From assembly GCA_012932295.1 (NCBI GenBank), contig JAAONU010000016.1, positions 41,819,241-41,883,240 on the forward strand: a stretch of DNA of 64,000 nt, given 5' to 3'. Positions 48,545-60,390 of the stretch are shown piece by piece. Position 1 is the stretch's first letter, and each line of letters opens with the position of its first letter. The notes under the pieces were generated by a model. It had not been told where the DNA came from, ran no database searches, and saw nothing but the letters and a program-made list of their open reading frames with translations. This DNA is from Cyclina sinensis (taxonomy: Eukaryota; Mollusca; Bivalvia; Venerida; Veneridae). The position numbers and the translations under genes were made by a program.

Positions 48545-49576
48545 AGCTCATCTGAGCAGATGCTCAGTGTGAGCTATTGGGGTCACCCTTTGTCCGGCGT
48601 TTGTTGTCAACGTTTTACTTCGAATGAGATCTCCTGCAAAACCACAATTTGCCATTTCAACCAAACTTAACAGAAATGTTTCTAATATTGCCCTCTCTAA
48701 AATTGCTCAAACCATTCTGCATTGCACATAAGGGCTGCAAAAGCTAAAATTAGAGAAAAAAATCGAACATCTCCTAAACTGCAAGGTCATTTTCCACCAA
48801 ATTTCACAAAAGTATCCCTTACATAACCCTCTATTAAAATTGCTCAAATGGTTCTGCTCCATTGCAAAGTATGGCCACCAGAGCTAAAATAGATTTTCAT
48901 CCTTAATTGGCTTCAAATGAAATCTCCAAAACCATTAGGCCAATTCTAACCAAACTGAACAGAAATGCTAAAATCATTCTGCTCCATTGTACAGAAGGGC
49001 TGCAAAAGCTTAAGATAGAAAAGTAGTCTTACAGTATCTCCTCCTAAACTGCAAGGTCATTTTCAACAAATTTTGCAGAAATGTTCTATACATAGCCGTC
49101 ATTTAAAATTGCTCAAATGGTTCTGCTCCATTGCACAAAATGACCACCAGCGTTAAAAATAGATTTTTGTCAATCTTTAGCTTCAAATGACACACTGCCA
49201 TGCCAGTTTTCTTCAGACTTTATACAAATGTTTCTTATTTTGCCTTTTTTCTAAAATCGCTCAAACAGTTCTCCATGCATTCACAGGAATGTTTGTTATA
49301 TATCCACCTTAAAAAGGGTCAAATGGTTCCACTCCATTGCACAAACTGGCAGCCATAGCTAAAAAATAGGGTTTTGTCAACATTTTGCTTCAGATGACGT
49401 CCCACAAGCTGATAGTCCGAAATTGCCCCTGTGCCATGGGTTTTATTTGTATAAATTATATGAGATCTTTGAAAATCTCCAATAGAAAATGTAATATTGC
49501 TACTGATGTTTGCTTAACAGCAGACCCACAGCCAGAGTATCCAGGTGAGCTATCCAGGGCCATCATGACCCTCTTG
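48545..49576 (+). mobile_element. AGCTCACC-family hairpin-ended element, copy n
   Basis: The 5' inverted repeat AGCTCATCTGAGCA/TGCTCAGTGTGAGCT and GTCCGGCGT are followed by core units with GCTCAAATGGTTCTGCTCCA. The 3' end is CAGGTGAGCTATCCAGGGCC, then CATCATGACCCTCTTG, then TT. Confidence 0.82.
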
Positions 49577-49780
49577 TTTATTAGTATGCATAAAATATGT
49601 TACTTTGTTCTTTTTTAATAAGTCTATACAATGAATGCTTTTTTAGATGTATTGATTTGTTCAAATAAGTACTGTTATTATATGAATGAATTCTGAAATG
49701 TATACCATGCATCTGCCACAAAATGTGCCAGTAAAATCGGCTCTGAGCAAACAGAATGTCCCAATTCAAGAACTTTAATG

Positions 49781-49860
49781 CCCAAAAAGGAGGGCATATA
49801 GTAATCACACTGCCTGGTTGTTTGTTTGTTTACTGTTTATGTCCACACTGTAACTCCTCA
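49781..49860 (+). mobile_element. 5' fragment of a hairpin-ended element
   Basis: ATGCCCAAAAAGGAGGGCAT hairpin followed by TTTG/TTTA tetranucleotides. Cut off by the next element at about 49862. Confidence 0.5.
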
Positions 49861-49861
49861 T

Positions 49862-51845
49862 TTTTAGCTCGACTTTTTTTGAAAAAAAAAATCGAGTTAT
49901 TGTCATAGTCATGGTGTCGTTGCCGTTGCCGTTGCCGTTCCCTTCCGAAAACTTTAACATTAATCATAATTTTTTTATTCCTTGATGGATTATCTTCATA
50001 CTTGGACACAACAACCCTTTGGACAAGACCTTCAAGATGACCAGACTAAACTTGACCTTGACTCTTAAATGACCTTGAAATTCAAGGTCAAAATATTGAA
50101 TTTTGCTAAAATTGGCCATAACTTTATTATTACTTGGTGGTTTCTCTTAATTCTTGGACACAACAACCCTTTGGACAAGACCTTCAAGCTGACCAGACTA
50201 AACTTGACCTTGACTCATAAATGACCTTCATATTCAAGGTCAAAATATTGAATTTTGCTAAAATTGGCCATAACTTTATTATTAATAGGTGGATTCTCTT
50301 TATGCTTGGACACAACAACCCTTTGGATAAGACCTTCAAGCTGACCAGACTAAACTTGACCTTGACTCATAAATGACCTTCACCTTCAAGGTCAAATTAT
50401 TGAATTTTGCTAAAATTGGCCATAACTTTATTATTAATTAATGGATTCTCTTTGTGTTTGCACACAACAACCCTTTGGACAAGACCTTCAAGCTGACCAG
50501 ACCAAACTTGACCTTGACTCATAAATGACCTTCACCTTCAAGGTCAAATTATTGAATTTTGTTAAAATTGACCATAACATTAGTATTTATGGTTGGATTT
50601 GATTTATACTTGGACAAAACAACACTTATGACAAAACCGACATGTTGAATAACTCAGATTTGACCATGACCTTAAAATTACCTTGACCGTCAAGGTCAGA
50701 TGATTGAATTTTGCTTAAATTGTCATAACTTTCTCATTTATTTGTAGATTTAATTCAAACTTGGACTAAATCCGACATTATGATTATTTCAACTCTGACC
50801 TTGACCTTTAAATGACCTTGACGGTCAAGGTCAAATCATTGAATTTTGTTAAAACTGGCCATAATTATGTAATTTATGGTTGGATTCGAATCAGACTTAT
50901 ACAAAACAACACTTTTTCGTTTCAATTTCAAAAATGTCATCGCATGACCTATATTTTTGACCTACTGACCTTCTTTCTGGTTTTGAGCTACAGCAATGAA
51001 ATTTGGACAGTGTGCACAGTTTTTTATTTCGATTTCAAAAATGTCATGGCATGACCTATATTTTTTACCTACTGACCTTTTTGTTTTTTGAGCTATGGCA
51101 ATGAATTTGAGACCTTGTATACAGTTTTTTCTTCCGATTTCAAAAAACGTCATAGCATGACCTATATTTTAGACCTACTGACCTACTTTTTTGTTTTTTA
51201 GCTACAGTAATGAAATTTGTACCGTGTGCACAGTTTCTCGTTTCGAATTCAAAAATGTCATGGCATGACCTATACTTTTGACCTACAGACCTACTTTTTG
51301 TTTTTGGAGCTATGGCAATGAAATTTGGACCATGTACACAGTTTTTTGTTCCAATTTCAAATATGTCATAGCATGACCTATATTTTTGACCTACTGACCT
51401 AATTTTTTGTTTTTTAGCTACAGTAATGAAATTTGGACCGTGTGCACAGTTTTTCTTTCTGATTTCAAAAATGTCATTGCATGACCTATTTTTTTGACCT
51501 ACTGACCTACTTTTTGTTTTTTGAGCTATGGCAATGAAATTTTGACCATGTACACAGTTTTTTGTTCTAATTTCAAAAATGTCATAGCATGACCTATATT
51601 TTTGACCTACTGACCTACTTTTTTGTTTTTTAGCTACAGCAATGAAATTTGGATCATGTGCACAGTTTTTCCTTCCGATTTCAAAAATGTCATGGCATGA
51701 CCTATATTTTTGACCTCCTGACCTACTTTTTGTTTTTGGAGCTATGGCAATGAAATTTGGACCATGTATTCAGTTTTTGTTCAGATTTCAAAAACGTCAT
51801 AGCATGACCTATATTTTTGACCTACTGACCTATTTTTTCTGAGAT
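49862..51845 (+). mobile_element. Hairpin-start element with two different tandem arrays
   Basis: Begins with a hairpin of CTCGA and TCGAG around T7/A10 runs (49868-49897), then (GCCGTT)n. The first array has about six units of 152 bp (TTTTGCTAAAATTGGCCATA at 50101, 50253, 50405, 50557, 50709, 50844). The second, 50930-51840, has nine units of 107-108 bp (CATGACCTAT from 50943 to 51803). No clear 3' hairpin was found. Confidence 0.8.
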
Positions 51846-53029
51846 GACAATTAGTTCAGTCTGTCGATCCAGCAACATAATACTGTAAAAATATTGCCTT
51901 TTCACTTTGTAAAGGTTTTGAAAATAACACTGCAAAAGAAACTTTGACACATGCAGTGAATGTAAGGTGAAACTGATACACAATTCTTGCAGAATATTGA
52001 CTGTAGTTGATACTTCAGCTTGGTGGTTTCTACAAAATCTGTATTCTCATATGCAGTGTTGGATGGTGCTATTTCAAGCCAAACTTTCTGCAGACAAATT
52101 TAGGGGGCAGTTAGTTTTTAGGTAACAAATATATTCTGTTGTGCAAGATCTTCTGGGTTACTGTTCAGCTTTTTGTTTATCTAACATAAAGAGTTAACAC
52201 TTCATTATAAATACTTGTTCACTCATAATTCAGAACAGTTGTCTTGTATGTTTAAAGAAAACCCAACATGTTATTGTATTTTATACTTATAAATTATGTT
52301 TATACGATGTAGTAAATTTATTTGTTAATTTGCTGTGCAATAACTTACTTGCCATATTATATACTGAATAGTCATTGTACCTCGTTTAGATGTTAAATCA
52401 TATAATAATAGTGTGATAGGAGTTTATTTTGTCTAAGGGACGCATTTCTTTTTTCAAAAGTTAAAATAATCATTTGGAAGAGTTTCACTTCCATACTGCA
52501 CTGGAGTCAAATTTCTTTGCTGATATATCAAGAACAATAATGAATTAATGCTTAAAACTCTAGTTTTACTTCAGTATATATATTTATAATTCTTTGTTTC
52601 TTGCTTTTTATCTAATTTTGCTATGTTTGCAATGAATGTATACATCTCATGCTATTAAATCGTTCCACATGACTTGCTTTGTTCCTTGGCTCATTTTATA
52701 TGAACATGTATATTATGATTTAATGGCAGATATTTCATTATATACATGATACATTTCATTCTGGGTATGTTCTGAATTTCACTTCAGACATTTTCCCTCA
52801 TAATTATGACAGAATTATTAAAAGAAATGTATATGCCATGCACAAATACTTAAACAATTATTACCAGCTTTTGGCTTTTTAAAAATCTGCCATTAAGTCA
52901 TAATATACAGTTTACTTGAAGAGATACTCCTTATGATAGAGGATATTAGTGCTCATCAGTGAAATGTCTTATAAAAAAATTGACAGTGTTGGAAGGAACA
53001 ATTTTTTTTCTCTCTTTATATCGATTTAA
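51846..53029. other. AT-rich intergenic stretch, no gene seen
   Basis: No coding similarity, tandem array or element ends were recognised. Confidence 0.5.
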
Positions 53030-53205
53030 AAAATTTCTGTAAAACTATTATCCTTTTCCTCTCCTTTTTGCCCCTATTTACTGTCCAAGTATTTTTCCAT
53101 CTTCTTTTCCCCTTTCTTTCAGTTCCCAGCTGGGATTGAACCACAACCCTTCCGATCACCAGGCAGGTGTCTTTACCTTTACACTACTGGGTCCCCCCAC
53201 TTATA
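53030..53205 (-). mobile_element. tRNA-derived SINE, left arm of palindrome
   Basis: On the minus strand it reads GACCCAGTAGTGTAAAGGTA, then CCTGCCTGGTGATC, then B box TGGTTCAATCCCAGC, then a purine-rich tail. It mirrors 53285-53440. Confidence 0.8.
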
Positions 53206-53284
53206 TACAGACTGTAGTTTCTTTTTATGAATAATTTCCAAATATAGCCATAGTAATAGGATAAGTAGATTTTACAAACTGTAA

Positions 53285-53440
53285 AGAAGTGGGGGACCCA
53301 ATAGTGTAAAGGTAAAGACACCTGCCTGGTGATCAGAAAGGTTGTGGTTCAATCCCAGCTGGGAACTGAAGGTAAAGAAAATAGAAAAACACTTGGACTG
53401 TAAATAGAGGGCAAAAAGGAGAGGATTACAGAAAATTTTT
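53285..53440 (+). mobile_element. tRNA-derived SINE, right arm of palindrome
   Basis: GACCCAATAGTGTAAAGGTA, CCTGCCTGGTGATC, B box TGGTTCAATCCCAGC and a purine-rich tail ending AGGAGAGGATTACAG. About 80 bp separate it from its inverted partner. Confidence 0.8.
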
Positions 53441-54013
53441 ACAACTAATTTTAGCATTTCTTTTATACATGTAGAAAAATGTTAAACACACATCCACTTA
53501 GTTGACGAAAAACAGACTTGGTCTTCAAAAATTTAATAAGCAGTATCATAAACAAAACAAGATAAAAAGTCATTTCAATGAACAAATTATATAAATATGC
53601 CACAATAACTAGAACTTACACAAACTACAAGACAATTTGAACTACACAGAATTAAAAACACTTCCTCTTGCTGGTGTAATTATTCTACTGAAACTCCTTT
53701 TCAGCAAGTTTCACACACCAGTTTATGTTGTCACTTCATTATTTTCACAAAATCACTTTGAACACGTACACATGTATTATAAACAAGATCACATATTTTA
53801 AACATAAAATCAAACCTCTCTGCATACTGTTAAATGAGCACTTCAAATCATATACAAATATATTGCACTGGTAACATATACCGTAGTTTATTAAAATAAA
53901 ATACAAAAGCAACTTTACAACAGTTGATGCTGTGAATAACATTGATTATTTAAGTATGTTTATGCATACCTTTTAGGATTATGTTATATATAAATTGATG
54001 ATATAATTCCAAC
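53441..54013. other. Intergenic stretch, no gene seen
   Basis: AT-rich sequence without recognised coding or element structure. Confidence 0.5.
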
Positions 54014-54830
54014 AGGAATAGGGCCATGATGGCCCTGGATCGTCACCTGAGTACTTTCACTGTGGGTCTGCTGTTGAACATAGATCAAAAGCAAAATACT
54101 AGTTTCTGAGGATTTTCAAAGATCTTTTATTTTATACGAACAGAACCCTGCAAGGAAGTCGAGGCAAATTTTGACACAAGGGAGGTAATCTGTAGATGCT
54201 TGGTATACAGTTTCAGACAAGAAGATTTCAAAGTTTTTCCTACACAAACTGAATTTTAAACAAGTGACCCTAGCAATATAATTTGACGAATCTTTGTAGA
54301 TGTCAAATATACAGTGCTACATAACAAATATCTAAGGTCTAAGAGTATACTATTTTTCCTATACGACCCCAAGGCATGGTTAATTTTGAGGTCCACCAGA
54401 CCATGAAACATGTAAAGTATCTAAGTTCAAGGGCATATGATTTCAGACAAGAAGATTTTTTAATTCTTCCCTATCTATGTCCAGTTATCCTACGGGCAGG
54501 GCCATTAATAACCTCAGGGGAATAATTTGAACAATCCTGGTAGAGGATCTCTAGCTGACGAACAAAGCAAAACAAATTCGAGACTGTCGTATCAAACAAG
54601 AAGATTTTCAAGTTTTTCCTTACTGTTGCCACAGCAACTAGAGTTCTGCATGGAATGGAATTCTTTGATGAATTTTAGAAGAGCTTCATGCAAGAAATAT
54701 CTTTGGCTAGTTTCATCAACTTTAACTCGGTAGTTTTGGAGATTTTATTTACAGGAAATGTTGATGTTGCATGACACACAACGGACACAGGGCGATCACA
54801 AAAGCTCACCTTTTGCGTATGCTCAAATGA
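54014..54830 (-). mobile_element. AGCTCACC-family hairpin-ended element, copy o
   Basis: Read on the minus strand it ends ACTCAGGTGACGATCC, then hairpin AGGGCCATCATGGCCCT at the left edge (about 54020-54036). Core phrases such as TTCTTGTCTGAAA occur inverted. The 5' GGTGAGCTTTTG lies near 54810. Confidence 0.8.
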
Positions 54831-55489
54831 CGTAAAAATCCTATGCTAGTGTTTCTAAAATTCAGTATTGGCCCAAATACCCTACTGTACATGTAACTTT
54901 AAAAAATGGTTAAGAAAAAAAACGTAAATTTTTCACTATTCTCTGTTGATGTTACGAATTTTTTTTTAACCCCATTGACCCTCTTATTGTAACAATTAAA
55001 TACAAAAAGGAGTGAAAATTTATAAAGCTCATCATAGCTATGATCTGTGTGTCTGTAATGTTTAAAAGGAAAGACCTTGCAAGTTTTAGATGTATGAACT
55101 GCCTAGAATTTTTAAATTATCCACTATAACACTCCATTCTGAGGAGGGATGCTTGACGAATACATCTTCGCAGATTTACAAATGTCGCTACGGACCACCC
55201 AAATATTTTATATACATTCTTAGTCATCTTCATGTACATATTTATGTAACCATCATTTCTATGTTCTCTGCAGCATTTTATTCATGTCCCTGAAATTCCT
55301 AGTATTCTGATTTGTCAACTGTGAGTAAAATGAAACTAGTAATATCATAGCAAGCAATATACCTTGTGAATATCCCTTTGTAGACCCCAATCCTTGATGT
55401 AGAATATTGAAAGATGCACATACAATCACCAATACAGAAAATTATCTCAATTTTTTCACCCTATTTTTATGTTTTTATCGCTGAGAACT

Positions 55490-56953
55490 AACAAAGCTAA
55501 AGCTATCACTAAATGTGATTAATACCCCCACAAGACTGCTTCGGAACTGAGGAAGTTATTAGTAACAGAATACTTTGTAAAAGAATTGATATAGAGTTAG
55601 GGCAATTAAGATAGTTGTGGTTCTTGTACACTGCATTTCTTTTCACTGTGGTTGACCATTGTATTAAGTTGCATTGAATTCAAACCATTAGTTTTCAAGT
55701 TATGCTGCGGACAAGGAAAACCAACAAACAGGCAATAACTCTGCAAATACTGAAGAGGGAGTTATGGCTCTTGTACACTGCGTTTCCAGTCATTGTGCTT
55801 GACCATTGTATGAAGTTGCACTGAACTCCAAGGATGTTTTTAAGTTATGCTCTGGACAAGGAAAACCAACAAAGGTCAATAACTCTGCAAATAGTGAAGA
55901 AAGAGTTATAGCTCTTGTTCAATGCACTTCCTCCCGTTGTGCTTGACCATTGTATGAAGTTGCATTGAATTCCAACCACTAGTTTTAAAGTTATGCTCTG
56001 GACAAGGAAAACCAACCAAGGGCAATACTGTAACCCAATTTATATTCGCGAATACAAATTTCCGCGTTTTGCCGAGGTCGGACATATTCGCGAATATTAA
56101 TTTCCGTGTTTTCTTGATTTCCAAAAAAAAATATTCGCGGATTCAAAAGTCCGATGGGGCCGTAAAATCTATGATTCCGACTATTAATCTTCAATAATTG
56201 AGCCCATTATTAGTGTCTTAAATGGGATTAACAATATGCTAGCCTTATATATTGTATTGTTGAGTGAATTGTGATCACATAAAACATATATTTGTTGACA
56301 TAGAGTTCTTTTGATATTTATTAAAATAGTAGTAGTTTACTTATTTTGTGTTTCTAATGCTTTATGGCAATATTTATAATATTCATTGCTTCCTGACAGG
56401 TGCCCGTAAAATTCGAATACATCCGGTCATGTAGCTCTGCATCGACGCTGCATCAATGCATCAACAACGCCTAAAATAAAATATTCTCTCCAATTTATTC
56501 GCGAAATCCTGCGGACTTAATCGCGCAAACAAATATTCGCGCTTTGTGGCCATCCGCGAATAAAGCGAATATTAATTGGTCGCGAATATTCGTTGGGTTA
56601 CAGTAACTGTGCAAACAGTAATGATGGAGTTATAGCTCTTTTACATTGCACTTCCTGTCATTGTGCTTGATCATTGTATAAAGCTGACTTAATTCCAACC
56701 GTTAGTTTTCAAGTTACGCTCCCGACAAGGAAAACCAACAAAGGGCAATAACTCTGCAAACAGTGAAGATGCAGTTATGATTCTGAACAATGCACTTCCT
56801 CTCATTGCGCCTGACAATTGTATGAAGTTGTACTGAATTCAAACCATTAGTTTTCAAGTTATACTCCAGACAAGGAGATTGCAACAGACCACCCGACCGA
56901 CCACTGGATGACTCCTATATACCCCCAAACTTCATTTAGAGTGGGGGGTATAA
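55490..56953 (-). mobile_element. Hairpin-ended 146-bp-core element, copy c, with nested insertion
   Basis: Inverted relative of 35291-36908. The 3' hairpin ATCACATTTAGTGAT reads on the minus strand at 55518-55504, core units contain TGGACAAGGAAAACCAAC (as seen on plus), and the 5' TATACCCCCCACTC end lies at about 56953. A 576-bp element is inserted at 56028-56603. Confidence 0.85.
56028..56603. mobile_element. TA-flanked, TTCGCG-rich inverted-repeat element nested in copy c
   Basis: Ends are CTGTAACCCAA and its complement, flanked on both sides by TA (56026-56027, 56604-56605). Removing it with one TA restores the host repeat phrase GGCAATAACTSTGCAAA. Short palindromes TTCGCGAA recur near both ends. 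TA target and no transposase suggest a Tc1/mariner-type non-autonomous element. Confidence 0.88.
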
Positions 56954-58630
56954 AAGTGACAACAATCTGAATCTTCATAAAATGAACTTGGGGAGAAAAG
57001 CATTAATGTTTTTTCTCACTTCTGTATTTCTCGACTCTTTTTTCGTAACATTCACTTCCTTAATTGGGAAAATTTGCTGTTACCTTGACCATTAAAGATA
57101 TTTGTGCCAAAATGTTATGCAGTCTGTGAAGACTAATATATGTCCATTACCTATTAGAATGGCTGATACTGATCTAGTGTTTTGTACCAACAGGTCACCC
57201 AGTCTTTACAAAAAAAGTGTTTCATAACAGTTTCTTAACTTTTAGATTTTTATGCTCCATTTGAACGCCATAGGCAAAAACATTATTCAATTGTAAAATT
57301 GTAGGAGTTGCACACAAAAGCGAAATTAAATAAATTTAAACGGAGGGCAAAAACTCCTCCAAAATGATCAAATTACAAAAGCCCTAAAGTTTGCTGAAAA
57401 TCTCATGGGAAATGTAGGAGCTGAGCACATAAGAAATATTGCGTAACATTAAACAAAGGGCAATAACTCTGCAAAAACTGTTCCTTCTTATATATGAGAA
57501 ACAGCAGTCCCTAAATCACCGTGGTGAATGGTCTAAATCTCACTGGCCTTAGCTAGTACAGTGGCCTGCAGAAATTGGAATGAATGTGGCCTTTAAGAAA
57601 TTCTCCAAGCATGCATATAATCAATATAGTGAACTGACTAAATTTCATCAGCCCATTCAATTAGCCACTATTTCACCCAAGGGTCACAAAGAGATTTTTA
57701 CATTTATGACACAAAAAATTATCACAAGTTAATTTTCACGGACATGTAAACAGGTTGGTCATTTTGTTCTCATAGTTCTTAATTTAGTTTGAAACTGCAC
57801 TAAAGCAAGAAAAAAATTACACCTGCATACAGCTTGGGTAATATAAAATCTAGGGCATTAATATATCCACATAACACCACTGCAGTAACTAAATAATATA
57901 TATAATGCAAATAGTTAACAAAACAGCTGGTAATTTTTTTCTTTTTCAGTATAATTGGAAAAAAAATTGTCCTAAAAATCTGTCATTTTTTAACTGTTAC
58001 ATCTAATAGTTATGACTGAAGTTTTTTAAATTAAACCATTAAATAGCATTCTGATGTTTTGCTAAGCATTGCAAGTCCAAGTATTTCTACTAGGGGGTGT
58101 GTATCATACAATTTTTCATTTGTTTCAATACAAAATGACCGATATCTAATATACTGCATGTATCCATTGCTCAAGCCAGTGTTAATTTTTTAAAACTAAA
58201 AGGTTAAAGCATCTACTCAAGACATGACCTCCTGGAAAAGATTATGTAACGAAAACACTTTGAGACAAAAGAAAAGGCTGCATGAATATCATATAGATAT
58301 TCTGAGGATTTTTGCTAGATGAGAAATTAAGACACATTTTCATTATTATAAATACCGATACAAAAACACTTGGTGTGATACAAGAGTAGGACCATAAATA
58401 CCGCTTTTATCCACAACATGTTACGATACCAGTTCCAAAAGACCTTACTATAACTGAATTAGAAAATAATATAAAAAAAAATCACACATACATAGTATAT
58501 TACATCTAATGCCTCATATATCACAAAATGGGTATTACTACTTCAATCACAATGTGCCTGTGGATATTATTCAACAGTACGAACATTCATTTGTTGACAA
58601 ACAATGGTGGATGTATAAACATCTTTAAAA
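56954..58630. other. Intergenic stretch, no gene seen
   Basis: AT-rich sequence with no exon-like frames of recognisable similarity and no element ends. Confidence 0.5.
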
Positions 58631-58634
58631 AAAA

Positions 58635-59320
58635 CAAGAGGGCCATGATGGCCCTATATTGCTCACCTGAGTATGACTGCTTTTAAAAAAGTTGTTATGG
58701 ACCTAGTTAATTGACCCCAGATGATCCATATTAGAACTTGACCTAGAAATTATTGAAACAACCTTTCTTACAAATTTTCAGTACATTTGGACTGAAAATG
58801 TAACCTCCAGAGTGTTAACAAGGTTTCCATATTTGGGCTCTGTGACCTAGTTTTTGAACCTAGATGACCCATATTCGAACTTGAGCTAGAAATAATCAAA
58901 GAAACCTATCCGACAAATTTCCAGGATTTTTGGACTTAAAAAACTACCGCTAGAGTGTAAAGAAGTTTTTTCAATATTTGGGCTCCGTGACCTAGTTTCT
59001 GAACCCAGATGACCCATATTCGTACCTGAGCTAGAAATCATCGAAATAACATATCTGACAAATTTCCAGGACATTTCAACTGAAAAAGTAGCCTCTAGAG
59101 TGTTAACGAGGTTTTTCTATTTTTGGGGCATGTGACCTAGTTTTTCATCCCAGATAACCCATGTTCGAACTTGTACGAGTAATCACTGGGGCAAAAATCC
59201 TGACTAAGTTTCTTGACAATAGAGGCAAAAATGTGACCACTAGAGTGTTAACAACCTAAATGTGGACGTCCGACGGACGACGGACATTGATCGATCCTAA
59301 TAGCTCACCATGAGCAATAA
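58635..59320 (-). mobile_element. Hairpin-ended element with 145-bp core, copy p
   Basis: On the minus strand the 5' end is TTGCTCATGGTGAGCTA, then GTCCGTCGTCCGTCGG. Units containing GTGACCTAGTTTYTGAACC (as seen on plus) lie at 58842, 58987 and 59132. The 3' hairpin GGGCCATCATGGCCC is followed by TCTTG and TT. Confidence 0.85.
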
Positions 59321-59425
59321 AGAGGAGCATGGTACTTTGCTACTTTACACTTGCTTCACTAGTTTTGTTACATTATTCATTCACACAAAAAAATGGCACA
59401 TACAACATGAACACAAAAGAAAATG

Positions 59426-59431
59426 TTTATT
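59426..59431 (-). terminator. Candidate EXOC6 polyadenylation signal
   Basis: AATAAA on the minus strand about 815 bp past the EXOC6 stop. Others occur further left; without transcripts this is only a candidate. Confidence 0.25.
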
Positions 59432-60245
59432 TAAATTTGCAATTACCTTTTTCTTCAAGTTCAAATATACACTGTAGTTTCAGGATCTAGCAACTCAATA
59501 ACTACACTTCTGTGACCAGTTCCTGTAGATCTGACAAACCCCACCACAAAAAGAAAACCATATAGCATACAAATGATCTAACTGGAAATTTGACTTGAAC
59601 AATCAACCTCAAAGATGGGAGTCAGACGCTCTTGCTCAAAACCACTGCAAGTACCTTCCTATCATGAATATTTTTGACTTTTCTAATCTCTCAATTAAAT
59701 ACAAATTCAAACAGAGATATTTGTGATGTTCATTCTTTGTATGAAAATTTAATGTTGAAAGTGATAGTACGATTTCTTTACTGGGCAAGTATGTACCTGT
59801 ACTGAACAGATGATCAGTTTAAAATTGCTGATGACTAACATTCAGCAAGGAAAACCTTGACTAGGCAACCACTTGGAGACGATGTAACACCAAAATGAAA
59901 AGAAAGTGACCACTGAGTCACAGACATGCAGTTTACAACTACTGAAAAATTTATAGGCATTATTCACCCCAAAAAACTCCAGGAACAGGGTAATTTTTGG
60001 CCTTCCATTCTTTCATTACTACAACTTTTTATGTTTTTCCCTAAACACCTGTGCAATTAATACAGTCTAACACAGAAGCAAAACACAATGGTACAAAGGA
60101 CCTCACACACAGTTTTCTTGGATAATGAAAGACAGTTTTGCTATTCCTTCACATAACTGAGGATAAAACCAGGTTAAAACATGATAATCTCATTGACAGT
60201 TCCCTATATCCATGGTCTTTCAACAAAACACAGAAAAAGTCAGCC

Positions 60246-60390
60246 TCAGCTCTGAGCTGCAGCCTGTGTTTGTCCATTAACAAGTCCTTTCAGTTGTTTC
60301 AAGACAAGTTCCTGTAATTTTTTCTTATCTCTTTCATTCCTTTTCAAAGATGCAAACACCTTGGTTTTCTTTTTTTCGGAGTTACTCAAC
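60246..60390 (-). CDS. EXOC6: EXOC6 last coding exon with stop
   Basis: Encodes a lysine-rich segment, FASLKRNERDKKKLQELVL and KQLKGLVNG, then a short Gln/Ala tail and TGA. Acceptor ATTGCAG reads at 60391-60392. Human Sec15 ends FAQFRKNDRDKQKLIETVV to LVNG. Confidence 0.95.
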
